The position numbers and the translations under genes were made by a program. From positions 3,224,001 to 3,288,000 of the forward strand of contig JBANDB010000006.1 of assembly GCA_037576215.1 (NCBI GenBank): a stretch of 64,000 nt of DNA. The letters are read 5' to 3'. The notes under the pieces are model-generated. The model searched no databases, was not told the DNA's origin, and saw nothing but the letters and a program-made list of their open reading frames with translations. Position 1 is the stretch's first letter. Every line of letters begins with the position of its first letter. Shown one piece after another: positions 1 through 11,127 of the stretch. The stretch is from Armillaria gallica (Eukaryota > Basidiomycota > Agaricomycetes > Agaricales > Physalacriaceae).

Positions 1-613
1 ATGGATGAGGCTTGGTGACACCCCCGTTCGTGCCTTCGCCGTCCCAATACAAGGCACCATTACCCTATCCTTCTCGGTCAGGTAATCGTTAAGGTATATA
101 AGAAAAATATTGCTGACGTTGAACTCAAATCCTGCCCCCTTGAAAGTGATGTCGGTACCATCGATGGTGAATAACGGCCCACTGGCTAAAAACAGCTATA
201 TTCAGCAGGGGTCTGAGTAGTGAAAATTGGAAATGTACTTACAAGTCGTTTTAGCGAATGTGATTGAGCCCGCCATAGTAACAGTCGCGCCATCAGCAGG
301 CTGGTAAATCATTAAAAGCAAATCCTACGCTCAATAGGATGCATGACAAGATTACCTTCAGCGATAGGACACCTAGACGCGTATGGACTTTAACACAGAT
401 AACCAAAGTTGCAATACGAGACGACTCACTTCCACTAGGAACGGTGAAGGCTTCAATTGTCACCGTCGCACAGTCAGAGAGATCTGAAGCTGTAGCGACG
501 GAATTGACGGTGCAACTAGCACGTTTAGCGGGTCGAGAGCCACGCGGAATGCTTTTGGCCGTTGCGAAAACAGCCGTTGCAATCAGGGCTCGAAAGAGAG
601 CAGACTTGAGCAT
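1..613 (-). CDS. Polygalacturonase (GH28), 5' part, runs off the left edge
   Basis: Secreted pectin-degrading enzyme that hydrolyses alpha-1,4-galacturonan. The ATG at 613 opens a signal peptide (MLKSALFRALIATAVFATAK), a dibasic propeptide-like stretch and the mature start ASCTVNSVATASDLSDC, the usual N-terminal Cys-rich segment of fungal endopolygalacturonases. Exon 1 is 430-613 with a GTGAGT donor. Later exons on the minus strand read PADGATVTMAGSITFAKT, then GPLFTIDGTDITFKGAG, then GNGALYWDGEGTNGG followed by TKPHP, the GH28 'G.G..WDG.G.NGG..KP' block. The catalytic Asp region lies outside the window, so endo versus exo cannot be decided from active-site residues. Frame and introns are clean with no sign of decay. 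Confidence 0.88.
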
Positions 614-1707
614 TGTACCTGATGATTGGGAAAGGAGCTGGGGAGGAGAAACCTGAGGAAGTCGATACAGCATCCCACATCCTCATAATCTCTTTATACA
701 GCTATGTTCTTTCTCACACCACAACAATCCTGAGAGAAAGGCCGATGTTGGAAAAGAGATCTCTCGCTATCAGCACGGGCCTCACCTATGGGAGCCTATA
801 GGTTGCTCCTAAAAATAAATACGTCAGTTAATTATAGAACACGCCCACAACGCGTATATTTTTTACCTAAGGAATTCCAAAATCAGGCTTAAATGTCTAT
901 ATCAATAATGATCTTCGCAATTATACGAACCAGATATTAGGCCACGGATGCGGGTCCGACAAAAAATCAGCCGATTGTCGAGCTCGTATGGCTCCGAATG
1001 ACTACCACGTTATTGACTTTTTTCGTGTCGACGGTTATCCTGAGTTACGACTCTGAGGTCCTCTTCGTCCTTCTGCATCCGAGCCGATACTTGTCTGAAG
1101 CGGCCCGTTTAAAGCTTGCAATTTCCCCGAGTGGTAGTAGAATTTACTCACAAGAAGCGATTCCAGGACGACCCTTAAAGATTGGACCTATAAATAACAC
1201 TAGGAAAATTTTTAAACCTGTTCACGAGGAGACAGTGGCGGCGCCGCATATGAGAATATATTCTCTGAGAAACTGGCGGTCCGTGAGCAGCAGCAATCGC
1301 TTAGTACCGTGACGCGAGATCCATGAGGATCTAGTCACCATGGCTGTACCGGCCCGTCTGCAGACTCCGTTTCTCATCCGACATCTTACCGAATTTACAG
1401 GTCGAGGACCGCAGTTGTTGATTTGTTATTCTGACAGTGTGCGTTGAGAAATGCGAACATTCAATGAGAGAAAAGACAAGAACCTGCGGCCCGAGAAAAG
1501 CCGGGGCTCACCCGTTGACTCCATCAAGCTTCGTTTAGGGCCTGTTCGAGGTCCTTCACTAACAGCTAGATGTGAGTGACGGAGCTGCAGAGTGATATGA
1601 GAGGGTAGCGAATGCGAGTGCATGGTCTACGCACTAACGGTGCCCAGCGATTTGTTAGCGACATTGAGCAGTACTGACAAGCGATTGGGATGCTGGACCA
1701 TCAAAAG
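614..1707. other. Intergenic stretch without a recognised gene
   Basis: About 1.1 kb holding the upstream region of the polygalacturonase and the 3' flank of the DNMT2 gene. Open frames up to about 100 codons occur on both strands but show no family motif, no signal peptide and no coherent intron-linked extension. I see nothing supportable here. Confidence 0.5.
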
Positions 1708-2982
1708 CTATTCAAATAGATGGTCTAGTAACGCTGCTACTACCCTCACATTCACACTGTTCCCTATCAACCGATATTTCGTCTTTCTCGACACATCGTC
1801 GGGCCACTGGAACAGTAACGGGTCGAAGTCGAATATACGGAGCAGCTCGTTGGGCGTGAAATATCTCAACCGTAGAGGGCGTAGAATGGTTAGGTCTGCT
1901 GTCGGAAGAAATTCGTCAAATGTCTTGGTTGTCTTTATTGCAATGAGCAGATGAAAAAAAGCTATAGAGAAACTGTACGTACGTCGAGCTCTTCGTTCAT
2001 CTGCAAAATAGACCCAGCTCGCTCAACCAGGTGTGTGTAGCCTATAATAGAAATGTGAGTGCACATACGAGACATTTAACATTCAAAACGCGTTACCACT
2101 TGTGAAGCAACATGTTTTTCTATCTCCAGGCAGCACGATGTCAAACAGCCTGCCCCACTTGGTCAGCACCCTATCCGGAACCATATACTCTTCTACATCA
2201 TGGTCCAGATAGTCCCTCACGGTCTTGATCTCTCCCGCTACCCGTCCGGGTATCTCCTTCAGAATCCCTTGATCTATCCCGCTAACCCATGGCTTCCTCC
2301 GAGCAAGCAAGTAATACCTCAAGCGCGAATTAGGTATCCCAAACTGCAACGGGGTCAGCAAAAACTCCCGTACAGAGTATTCCAGGCCGCGCAGAGAAGC
2401 AAGAAGAACTTGACGCGTGCTTGAAGTCTTCCGGACCGGTCAGTCCTTGAGTTAGAGAATGGATGCGTGATGGGTACCTCGAACCCGGCAACATTCTCCA
2501 CCAGTATATGGCTAGGCCTCTGCGCCGGGGCTATTTCTGGAAGGATGGTCTGTACGAGATGCAAAAACGACTTGGCACGAGGATCGTCTGCCCCTTTGGC
2601 GTTCGGGTTGAGCACTGTGTACGGCTGGCATGCAGGAGAGAGGAGCCACAGATCTGCCCCCAAGTCGCCTATATCGGCTGCTGCTAGAGTTAATATATCT
2701 ACCTGCAAACAAAATCAGTCAGAGGAAGTGATTCGGGCTGCCGACGGACCCGGTGCACGATGCCCTTCCCGTAATTCCTGCTGTATATCCTGCACGCGTT
2801 CTGGTCCCAGTCAAATGCACGAATCACGCTTCCAGGGACGTGGCTTGTTGTTAAGGCGCAATGAAGGCCGCCTATATGCTCTTAATTAAAAGGATATGCG
2901 AAGAAGAAGACAGAAATGCACCTATCCCGCTGTAGAATTCCAGCGCCTGCACCATGGCATTGATATCAACAGCCCTTGGCAT
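1708..2982 (-). CDS. TRDMT1: DNMT2-type tRNA (cytosine-5) methyltransferase
   Basis: Predicted SAM-dependent enzyme that methylates C38 in the anticodon loop of tRNA-Asp (known DNMT2 role). The spliced product is about 337 residues, the usual DNMT2 length, with no regulatory extension. Motifs in order: I, ALEFYSGIGGLHCAL (split by an intron after the first G); IV, SPACQPYT with the catalytic Cys; VI, ENVAGFE; VIII, LTPLQFGIPNSRLRYYLLAR; the DNMT2-specific CFT in TCCFTSG; X, YRLIGNSVNVRVVAALL close to the C-terminus. Five introns fit in frame. The start at 2982 gives MPRAVDINAM; a second in-frame Met at 2955 sits just before motif I. Motif IV has PAC where most family members have PPC. It is divergent from the desaturase at 3490. 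Confidence 0.9.
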
Positions 2983-3489
2983 GACGTCAAACTAGCGAAG
3001 ACATTATCGGTCATTGCCGGTGCCTAAATTGGGGAGGCAATTTCCATATTTAGGTGTGGCTGAGAATCACATTAACGTCGCGTCGCGCTTGTCATTTTAC
3101 ATCCACCCATTCTTGACTTCGATTTCCCAATTATTCTCGATTAGAACGTGTGTAGTCCTCGCGGTCCCTCAAACGTTCCTAGAATGTTCTCTATGTTTGT
3201 GTTGGTCTCAGCTCGAATTTTCAACATAAGGAGAGAGGGGTTCAGATCTAACCTTTTGCAGGTCCAACATATCTTTATCGGACCAGAGCAGTGCATTTTT
3301 GCGTACTCCAGCCTCCCCTGTCTTGATTCTATTTACAGAATGACGTTGATGCCATCATGATTAGAAGGCTCGATCCAACGAGAAAAGAACGATGTGGATA
3401 AGCGCTGGTACATACAGACCATAACACTGGACCCCATATCATGACACGATAGTCCCCAACAAATTACCGCCTTCCCACTGACGACCATC
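2983..3489. promoter_or_regulatory. Divergent intergenic region (DNMT2 / desaturase copy 1)
   Basis: 507 bp between two divergently oriented start codons, so it must hold both promoters. The last 40 bp before the desaturase ATG (ccttcccactgacgaccatc) resemble the same position of desaturase copy 2 (ctcccattgacgacgaccacc), showing that the duplication includes the 5' leader. I could not assign specific factor sites. Confidence 0.5.
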
Positions 3490-5114
3490 ATGACGGACTC
3501 TGCGACGAAGAAGGATGTACCCATCGACCTCAACATTCCCGACAATTACGTTCAGCACACCCTCACGACGACGAAACCGCTGCCTCCAATCACTCTTTCC
3601 AATATTCTCAATGAAATCAACTGGCTTTCTTTCATCATTCTTACCTCGACCCCAATCATGGGCGTAATCGGCGCGTGTTACACCAAGCTCAGATGGAAGA
3701 CCGCTGTCTGGGCCATTGCATACTATTTCATCACCGCTCTTGGTATCACAGCAGGGTATCATCGTCTTTGGTCTCATAGATCGTACAATGCCTCGGCACC
3801 GCTCCAATACATGCTCGCTATGGCAGGTGCCGGCTCTCTGCAAGGCTCGATCAAGTGGTGGTCTCGAGGTCACCGCGCTCATCACCGGTACACGGACACT
3901 GATCTCGACCCGTACAACGCGCATCGGGGCTTATTCTACTCACATATCGGCTGGATGCTCGTAAAGCCCAGGCGGAAGCCCGGTGTCGCGGACGTTAGCG
4001 ATCTGAGCAAGAATAACGTTGTGAACTGGCAGCACAGGCACTATTTGACGCTTATCTTGGCCATGGGTTTCCTCTTTCCCTCTCTGGTTGCGTGGTTGGG
4101 TTGGGGTGACGCGAAGGGTGGATTCGTCTATGCTGGTGTTTTGCGACTAGTCTTCGTGCATCACGTTAGTTTTTGGACGACTGAGATCCTTCTTTGCGAA
4201 GCTGACCTACGCTGTTCAGTCGACCTTTTGCGTCAATTCTCTCGCTCATTACCTTGGAGAAACTCCCTTCGACGACAAACACACGCCCAAAGATCATATT
4301 ATTACTGCATTCGTTACCGTTGGTGAGGGATACCACAACTTCCACCACCAGGTACGTGTCACGTCGTGTTTGTCATATACTTGGCATCTAACTCGGGTTT
4401 CCAGTTCCCGATGGACTACCGTAATGCGATCAAGTGGTACCAGTACGACCCCACGAAATGGTTCATCTGGTCGATGCAGAAGATGGGACTCGCGAGTCAT
4501 CTCAAAGTCTTCCCGGAGAACGAGGTCCGCAAGGGCCAGCTCACGATGCAGCTCAAGCGTCTTCGGGAGACGCAAGAGTCGCTTACCTGGCCTTCGAATA
4601 GTGATGACTTACCTGTTGTTTCATTCGACAGCTGTGCGTGTTTTTTTTTTCCACAACGCCCTGCTAGGATGATTGAAATTTGGTTACAGTCCAAACGCAG
4701 TCGCAGAAGCGTCCACTCATTCTCATTTCGGGCTTCATTCACGATGTTTCGACGTTCATGGATGAGCATCCAGGCGGTGCTCATCTCCTTGTCAAGTTCA
4801 TAGGCAAGGACGCGACCACGGCTTTCTTCGGTGGTGTGTATGACCACTCGAACGCAGCTCACAACGTACGCTATCCCTTTACATCCCTGTTTCTTGTGTG
4901 TTGAATCATGGAAATCTTTCAGAGTCTCGCTATGAAACGCGTGGGTGTACTCCACGGCGGACATCCTCATATCCTGGACATCGCCAGACGAATTCCTCCT
5001 AGTCAACAGTTGAAGATTGCGCGCTACAATGAAGTGAGCTCAAATTATTCTAGCAGCACTGCATGGAGTGAGGAGGAGGAGCGGGGGGAGGATATCCCTG
5101 TCAACAAGCTTTAG
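3490..5114 (+). CDS. OLE1: Delta-9 acyl-CoA desaturase with C-terminal cytochrome b5 domain, copy 1
   Basis: ER membrane enzyme that inserts the C9 double bond into palmitoyl- and stearoyl-CoA. Five exons: 3490-4164, 4220-4351, 4405-4633, 4690-4865, 4923-5114; all phases agree and give 467 residues. The three di-iron His boxes are HRLWSH (HX4H), HRAHH and HNFHH, with hydrophobic segments before and between them. The C-terminal cytochrome b5 domain carries the heme-ligand motif HPGG (in [12 protein letters not shown]) and the second ligand region YDHSNAAHN. Intron 3 has a run of 12 T. It is paralogous to the gene at 9508-11127 on the opposite strand, with the same exon architecture and identical exon 1, 2, 3 and 4 lengths. 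The reading frame is intact. Confidence 0.95.
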
Positions 5115-6529
5115 ATATGATAGCAGAAGGTCTCGTTGCTGAATCCTTTTCCCGCAATACCGTCCCTCTTTCCCCGATTTTAGACTGATTCACCGTTTAT
5201 TCTTAAATAATGTATATCAATCATGACCGTAAGTAATCTTAACGGTAGTAGAGTGTACCATGTACTAGTTATTGTCTTAGTGTTGCGGGGGAACAAACGA
5301 AGGAGAATTTGAATTGCTGCCAGCGTAGGAAAAGTCGATTTAGGCAAGTTAAGAGTATCGTGACCGCGCTTTTACCTCATTCGCTCTCCGCTCTCCGACC
5401 ACCAAACCATTGCGGTTGTGGCGTTAAGACATCATTCCAAGGATAACTTCAAATCGCGCACAAAATTTGCGGTCACTATTACTTAAATGAAATGCGTAAC
5501 CGTGGATACCTCCCGAGTCCCGTTCCGCGTTTCATCTCGTCATTTTCTTCTCTTACCTACAGCGAGACATCGCTCTATCAACGATACGCCGCCCTCCCCC
5601 CTGCAAGACAATGGTTGCTTCGAAGACATCGGTCCTGCGGATTAACCGACGTAGGGTGCGGAGAAAGTGTGTTTTTTGTTGCATTTATTGTTTTTTCCTC
5701 CTCGCTTCACTATAAGACCATCCGGGTTTTCTCTTGTGGTGGCGCGAGGCGCCACAGAGCTTGAAGCTCTTCTTCTTTTACTCCCTCTTTTTTTTTTTGA
5801 CTGAGTTTTGTGAACGTAAACAACAAAAGCGGCTAATCACCTTGAATGACCTCGACTCGTTTGGGGTTGATTTGCAAGTTCGAGAGACAGCTGCGCTCCT
5901 CCTTTATGTATTCATTCACGGTGATAAGATGCTATTTCCTAATTTCTGCATTACGGTTTTTTTTACTTATCAAAATGTCTCTCGGTGGTGAAACCCTGTA
6001 TGCTCCGAACCAGAGACTGCCTTAAATCCGGTCACCTAAAGTATCAATACGAGTCGGAAACTGCGCGCACTTTTTATGACTCATTTACCCTCTCGAACAT
6101 GTTGAAGCGAGACCTCCAATTGATTTGGCCAAAGCTCTACGGCTACGATCTTCAGAACACGAGGTCGTTAGGTCGTATCCGCATTGAAAAAGTCGTCGTC
6201 GTGCACTTGTGGTAGGCGCGGATTTTTTGCACTTACGTGCGTCTTCCAAAGAGCACCAAATCCCGGTGGTAAGTCAGTCGTACCGGGCGGAATCATGAAA
6301 TCGAATGTACACTCGACATAATCCTCCGGTCATATTTGGAGCGTTCTTATCTTGCTACTACCTGGCGGCAAAACGGGTGTTGTATACCGGTCTGTGGCAT
6401 AATTCTTTGTTACAGAAAGCCTCCAGCACTTGAACTTACACTCAATCGATCGATCATTCAAAGCTAGTCACTCTCGATCGCGCATTTACCAAGATGGAAT
6501 ACCGATATATGTACATACAACACACATTC
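5115..6529. other. Long convergent intergenic region with small palindromes
   Basis: 1.4 kb between the 3' ends of desaturase copy 1 and SIN1, longer than most spacers here. A pyrimidine-rich, promoter-like stretch (about 5500-5610) precedes an ATG at 5611 that would encode a short Arg/Lys-rich peptide (MVASKTSVLRINRRRVRRK). It is followed by a possible GTGTGT..CACAG intron, two adjacent inverted repeats (5739-5755 and 5757-5769) and a T-run. No protein family is recognised. It may be a short transcribed unit or plain spacer. Confidence 0.4.
5739..5769. repeat. Two adjacent perfect inverted repeats
   Basis: GTGGCGC-gag-GCGCCAC at 5739-5755 (7 bp arms, 3 nt loop) is followed one base later by GAGCTT-G-AAGCTC at 5757-5769 (6 bp arms). 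A T-run follows about 20 nt downstream. Either could form a hairpin in RNA; the function is unknown. Confidence 0.6.
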
Positions 6530-9189
6530 CTAACCCCCGCCCCCATGCCGACTCCTCCTACTCCGATTAACAGTCCCACTCCTCTCCAGCGCAGTCCTCA
6601 TACTCCTGATAGTCTGCACAATCTCCCCCGCCAATTTCGGACTCTCCGCCTCGAAATCGTACCTCTTATTACCCGTAAGGACCAACTTGAAGATATTTGA
6701 ACTCTTGGTGCTCTGTTGGCAGTCGGCGATACTCTTGATGTGGTACGAGTAGGTCTTGCCGTTGTCGAAGACGGCTTTGGCTTTGTTGGTGGAGGGCATG
6801 ATCTGATGGCGGAAGATAAGTGAGAAGGGGAGAGTGAGGGAGGGGAAGCTTACGTGGATGTAGACACCATCAATGGCGAGGGTCTTTTCTTGCTTGGCGA
6901 CGAGCATGGGCATCTTGCGGGATATAGTGTATTTCTAGGGGAAATTAGCGCAGGATTATATGAGCACGAAACAAGTCCTACTTTGTACGCAGTGGTGAAA
7001 TCCAAAGCAGAACTAAGTTTGACTTCTGGTGTATCCGAAATCCGTTTGAATATCGATGCTAAGAAGGAGGTTAGAAATGGAAACAGCCCATGATGGGAAA
7101 CAAACCATTCGGGTCAGTTGTCCGCCCAGCACCCTTGAGAACATCTCCCCCAAGTCTGCTCTTCTTGATGATGACGAGCTCCCGCTTGCCCTGCAGACTG
7201 GCCACAGTGCGGTCAAGTGGGATAAGGATGCTCATATCCGCGAGCAGTAGCGCGTACTCTTTCGGATTATCAAGCTTGCGCTTACGGCAGACCATCTCGA
7301 GGGCTTCCTGCATGTACATCTCGGCAGAACTGGAACTCAGGTCAGAGAGGGATAAGAGCTTGATAAGAAGACATACACGGGGATAGTGGTAGATATGTGC
7401 CCTGCATCAGCTGCATCCGCCACTCTAATTCTCAAGAACATCTGTGGCCCACTGGAGGACAAGCCTAGACTAGTTGAAAGCGGTAAGGAGCCTAGGTTGG
7501 AGCCAAAGACGGGGGCGGTGCTGGCTGCTGGAGGAAGTGAGCTTGAGTTCTGGCTCTGAGATTTCTTGGCAACGGCAGTTCGAGAGGGTCGTCGTTGTAT
7601 CTTGCTTTGGAGGATACGGTTCTGGGCAACTAGGGGAAGGTGAGAAGAGATAGAGGGGAAAGAAAGAAAGATTAACTTTGGGCAGGGTTGGCTTCCAAGA
7701 CGGCATAGGCATCCGCGTTGAATTTGACGATTTTTCCCATTCGGTCCGGAGCTGGAAGAACATGAGTACGATTTCGAGAATTCGAACAAGGAACTTGCGT
7801 GGAAAGTCATCGTCGACTTCACCATCATCCTCGGCTATTCTGAGTATCCACCCAATTGCACTGAGTTGGGTATTCCATTTCTCGTCGTCCTCAGTGAGAC
7901 CCTCGTCCAGCTTAGGTTTCCAGCCCTCCTCCCAATACGTCCATAGGGCAAATCCAATAACCTCTTCGACGGAGGCATCCTTCCTGACACTGAGCTCCAT
8001 GGCCTTGTTCCTAGGCTCTTGTGCATGGGGAAAGTAGACCTGGACGTACGAAGAAGCATTCTCACCACGGCCACTGATCAACGAGTAGAGCTCGCTGAAC
8101 GGATTAGTCGTCGTACCTGCCGACTTGAGCATCGCAGAGAGGGCGGACACGGCAGGGGGCTTGGGAGGTACGACGCCCTTCCGGGTAAAGGACATATCTC
8201 CGACGGGATTGCGCTGTGGTCTGTGAGGGCGGGACTCTGCACGGGGGCGGTTGGGTGAGAGCTTTCCTGAGGCGGGAGTAAGTCGGGGGCGGGAGCGACG
8301 GGAATGTGAGAGGGAGAGCACCGAGTTCATGTCGGAGGCGCTGTCAAAGTTGCCAGGCGTACGGGTTGTCGTCGCCGCAAAATCGCTGAAGATAGTTTAA
8401 CATAGAATCACAAGAAACAGCATATACACACGGATCGAAGTCATCGTCGTCCATACTGTCGTTTGCACCAGGGACATAGTCGGACGACGATGAGGACGAG
8501 GACGGTACAGGGTTGTCCTCATCGCTTGAAGAGTCGTCGAAGCTGAGCGTCGGGGGCGGACCAGGGGGCGGGGCTGCGTCGGGACCTCTCCTCGCTGCCA
8601 TCCTCAGTCGTCGCCGTCGTTCCATCTCAGCCGCGCCTTTGAATCGTGGGATGAACTGAGGCGCCTTCTCCACCGCCGTCGCCTCCTCAGGCGCTGGCTC
8701 CTGCACCTTGATCTCCGGCGTGGCTGCTAGCTCCTCAGCGTCTGTCTCTTCATTCACTGGCGCACTCGCGCCCACAAAGTTCTTCACCATGTCCGGCTCT
8801 GTTGTTGACAGCAACGTCGACGCCCGCTTGCTCACAGAAGCCCGTTTCGCACTCACACGCAGTCCCAGCCCGCCCGTGCGTCCAGCCATGATCGTCTGCG
8901 TGTATTTCAAGCCTTTGGCGCCAGCGCCCGGTTGTTCTTCGTCGTCAGAGATCTGTGGGCTGGACGGCATGGCGAGCTCTGGCCATCGGTCGACGTCGGC
9001 GAGCGACGCGGCGAGAATGTACGGATTTGAAGTGTACGACGAGTCGAGAGAGATGAGTCGAGGGCCATACGGATCCTCGACGTCGCGAAGGTAGTTGAGT
9101 CTGAGGCTGTGTATGAGATAGCTGCGAAACTGTCAGAGAGTGCTGAAATCCAAGATGTGAACGTACTCGGTATCGCCAATTAGCGACAT
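6530..9189 (-). CDS. SIN1: SIN1/AVO1-type TORC2 subunit
   Basis: Scaffold subunit of TOR complex 2 that recruits AGC kinase substrates and membranes. Exon 1 (ATG at 9189, MSLIGDT) is joined by a GTACGT intron to YLIHSLRLNYLRDVEDPYGP, the conserved SIN1 N-terminus. A Ser-rich acidic linker follows. The CRIM domain is clear: ELSVRKDASVEEVIGFALW, YWEEGWKPKLDEGL, and WILRIAEDDGEVDDDFPRK. Next come the Ras-binding-like region (DRTVASLQGKRELVIIKKS) and a C-terminal PH domain (EKTLAIDGVYIHV, FDNGKTYSYHIKSI, KRYDFEAESPKLAGEIVQ). The tail is SRRSRHGGGG and stop. Roughly 800 residues, with several 50-60 nt introns. It lies between the two inverted desaturase copies; only 318 bp separate its start from the end of copy 2. 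Confidence 0.92.
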
Positions 9190-9507
9190 GATCGAGACAG
9201 TCGAGTTCAAGCACAAGTCACCAATGTGACCATCACGCTGACAATTTCAATTCCTTCGCTATTTTTGCTGCCTTGATGCACCAGTACGCTCAGTACAGTA
9301 CTAGTATCTCAAAATTCCAACTCCAGTCCAAGTCATAGCCTATTTTGATCCGCGGTATCCTCGCGCTTCTTTCTCTCATACATTCCCTCACCGAACAATT
9401 TATGTATCTGCAACAAGCCTTGCATTTATATGAGCTAATGATTCTGTCTAAGGTCTCTACTGAGAATGTTGGAATGCACGGAGTCAAAGGGTTTCAGTAA
9501 CGATTTC
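9190..9507. other. SIN1 upstream region and desaturase copy 2 3' flank
   Basis: 318 bp that must contain both the SIN1 promoter and the 3' end of the desaturase copy 2 transcript, which reads away from SIN1. No recognisable element seen. Confidence 0.4.
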
Positions 9508-11127
9508 CTACTTTCTGAGCTTCTTCACCGTACCCCCCTGTTCCTCCTCGTCGCCGTCACTCCATGCTGTGCTACTAGCATAGTTGGAGCTCAATTCGTT
9601 GTACCGCGCAATCTTGAGCCGTTGGCTGGGTGGAACTCGCTTGGCAATATCGAGGATGTGAGGATGTCCACCATGAAGTACACCTACGCGTTTCATTGCG
9701 AGAAGCTATGGGGTATGAGTAAGCTAAGATTAGTCAAGCAAAGAAGTAACACACATTATGAGCCGCGTTCGAGTGGTCATACACACCACCAAAGAAAGCC
9801 GTGGTCGCGTCCTTGCCTATGAACTTGACAAGGAGATGAGCACCGCCTGGGTGCTCATCCATGAACGTCGAAACATCGTGAATGAAACCCGAAATGAGAA
9901 TGAGTGGACGCTTCTGCGACTGCGTTTGGACTGTAACCAAATTTTAATCATCTTGGCAGGGCATTGTGGGAAAAAAATATACGCACAGCTGTCGAATGAA
10001 ACAACAGGTAAGTCATCACTATTCGAAGGCCAGGTAAGCGACTCTTGCGTCTCCCGAAGACGCTTGAGCTGCATCGTGAGCTGGCCCTTGCGAACTTCAT
10101 TCTCAGGGAAGACCTTCAGATGACTCGCGAGTCCCATCTTCTGCATCGACCAGATGAACCATTTCGTGGGGTCGTACTGGTACCACTTGATCGCATTACG
10201 GTAGTCCATCGGGAACTGGAAACCCGAGTCAGATGCCGAGTATATGACAAACACGACGTGACACGTACCTGGTGGTGGAAGTTGTGGTACCCTTCACCGA
10301 TGGTAGCGAAGGCAGTGACCATGTGATCCTTGGGCGTATGCTTGTCGTCAAAGGGAGTCTCCCCGAGCCAATGAGCAAGGGAATTGACACAGAAAGTAGA
10401 CTGAGCAAGATACGTCAGCTTCGCGAAAGATGAAAGCTAGTTGAAAACTGACGTGATGCACAAAGACCAATCGTAAAACACCGGCATAGACAAACCCACC
10501 CTTCGCGTCACCCCAGCACAACCACGCGATGGCAGAGGGAAGAAGGAAACCCATGGTCAAGATGAGTGTCAAATAGTGCCTGTGCTGCCACCTCACGACG
10601 GGGCTCTTGCTCAGATCACTAACATCCGCGACACCGGGCTTCCGCCTAGGCTTGACGAGCATCCAGCCGACGTGCGAGTAGAAAAAGCCCCGGTGAGCGT
10701 TGTATGGATCGAGATCGGTGTCTGTATACCGGTGGTGTGCGCGGTGACCTCGAGACCACCACTTGATCGAGCCTTCCAGGGAGCCGGCTCCTGCCATAGC
10801 GAGCATATATTGAAGCGGAACCGAGGCATTGTACGACCTGTGCGCCCAGAGACGATGGTACCCTGCCGTGATACCTAGACCGGTGATGAAATAATATACG
10901 ACAGCCCAGATGGCAGTCTCCCATCTGAGCTTGGTGTAATAAGCACCGATGACTCCCATTATTGGGGTCGAGGTAAGAATGATGAAAGAAAGCCAGTTGA
11001 TTTCATTGAGAATATTGGAAAGAGCGATTGGGGGCAGCGGTTTCGTCGTCGTCAGGGTGTGCTGAACGTAGTTGTCGGGAATGTTGAGGTCGATGGGTAC
11101 GTCTTTCTTCGTAGGGACGTCAGACAT
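9508..11127 (-). CDS. OLE1: Delta-9 acyl-CoA desaturase with C-terminal cytochrome b5 domain, copy 2
   Basis: Inverted paralogue of the gene at 3490-5114, with the same ER delta-9 desaturase role inferred. Exons on the minus strand: 11127-10453, 10400-10269, 10215-9987, 9930-9755, 9705-9508, giving 469 residues. ATG 11127 ([14 protein letters not shown]) is chosen because the upstream in-frame codon is TTG. His boxes HRLWAH, HRAHH and HNFHH, and the b5 motif HPGG, are intact. Exons 3 and 4 encode the same protein sequence as copy 1, while exons 1, 2 and 5 carry substitutions and the tail differs ([13 protein letters not shown]). Intron 2 is almost identical to copy 1, but intron 4 does not align, which points to patchy gene conversion. 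Both copies appear functional. Confidence 0.94.

Noticed and set aside
998..1312. 104-codon plus-strand open frame
   Set aside because: No motif, no intron-linked extension, unlike composition; isolated in an intergenic region.
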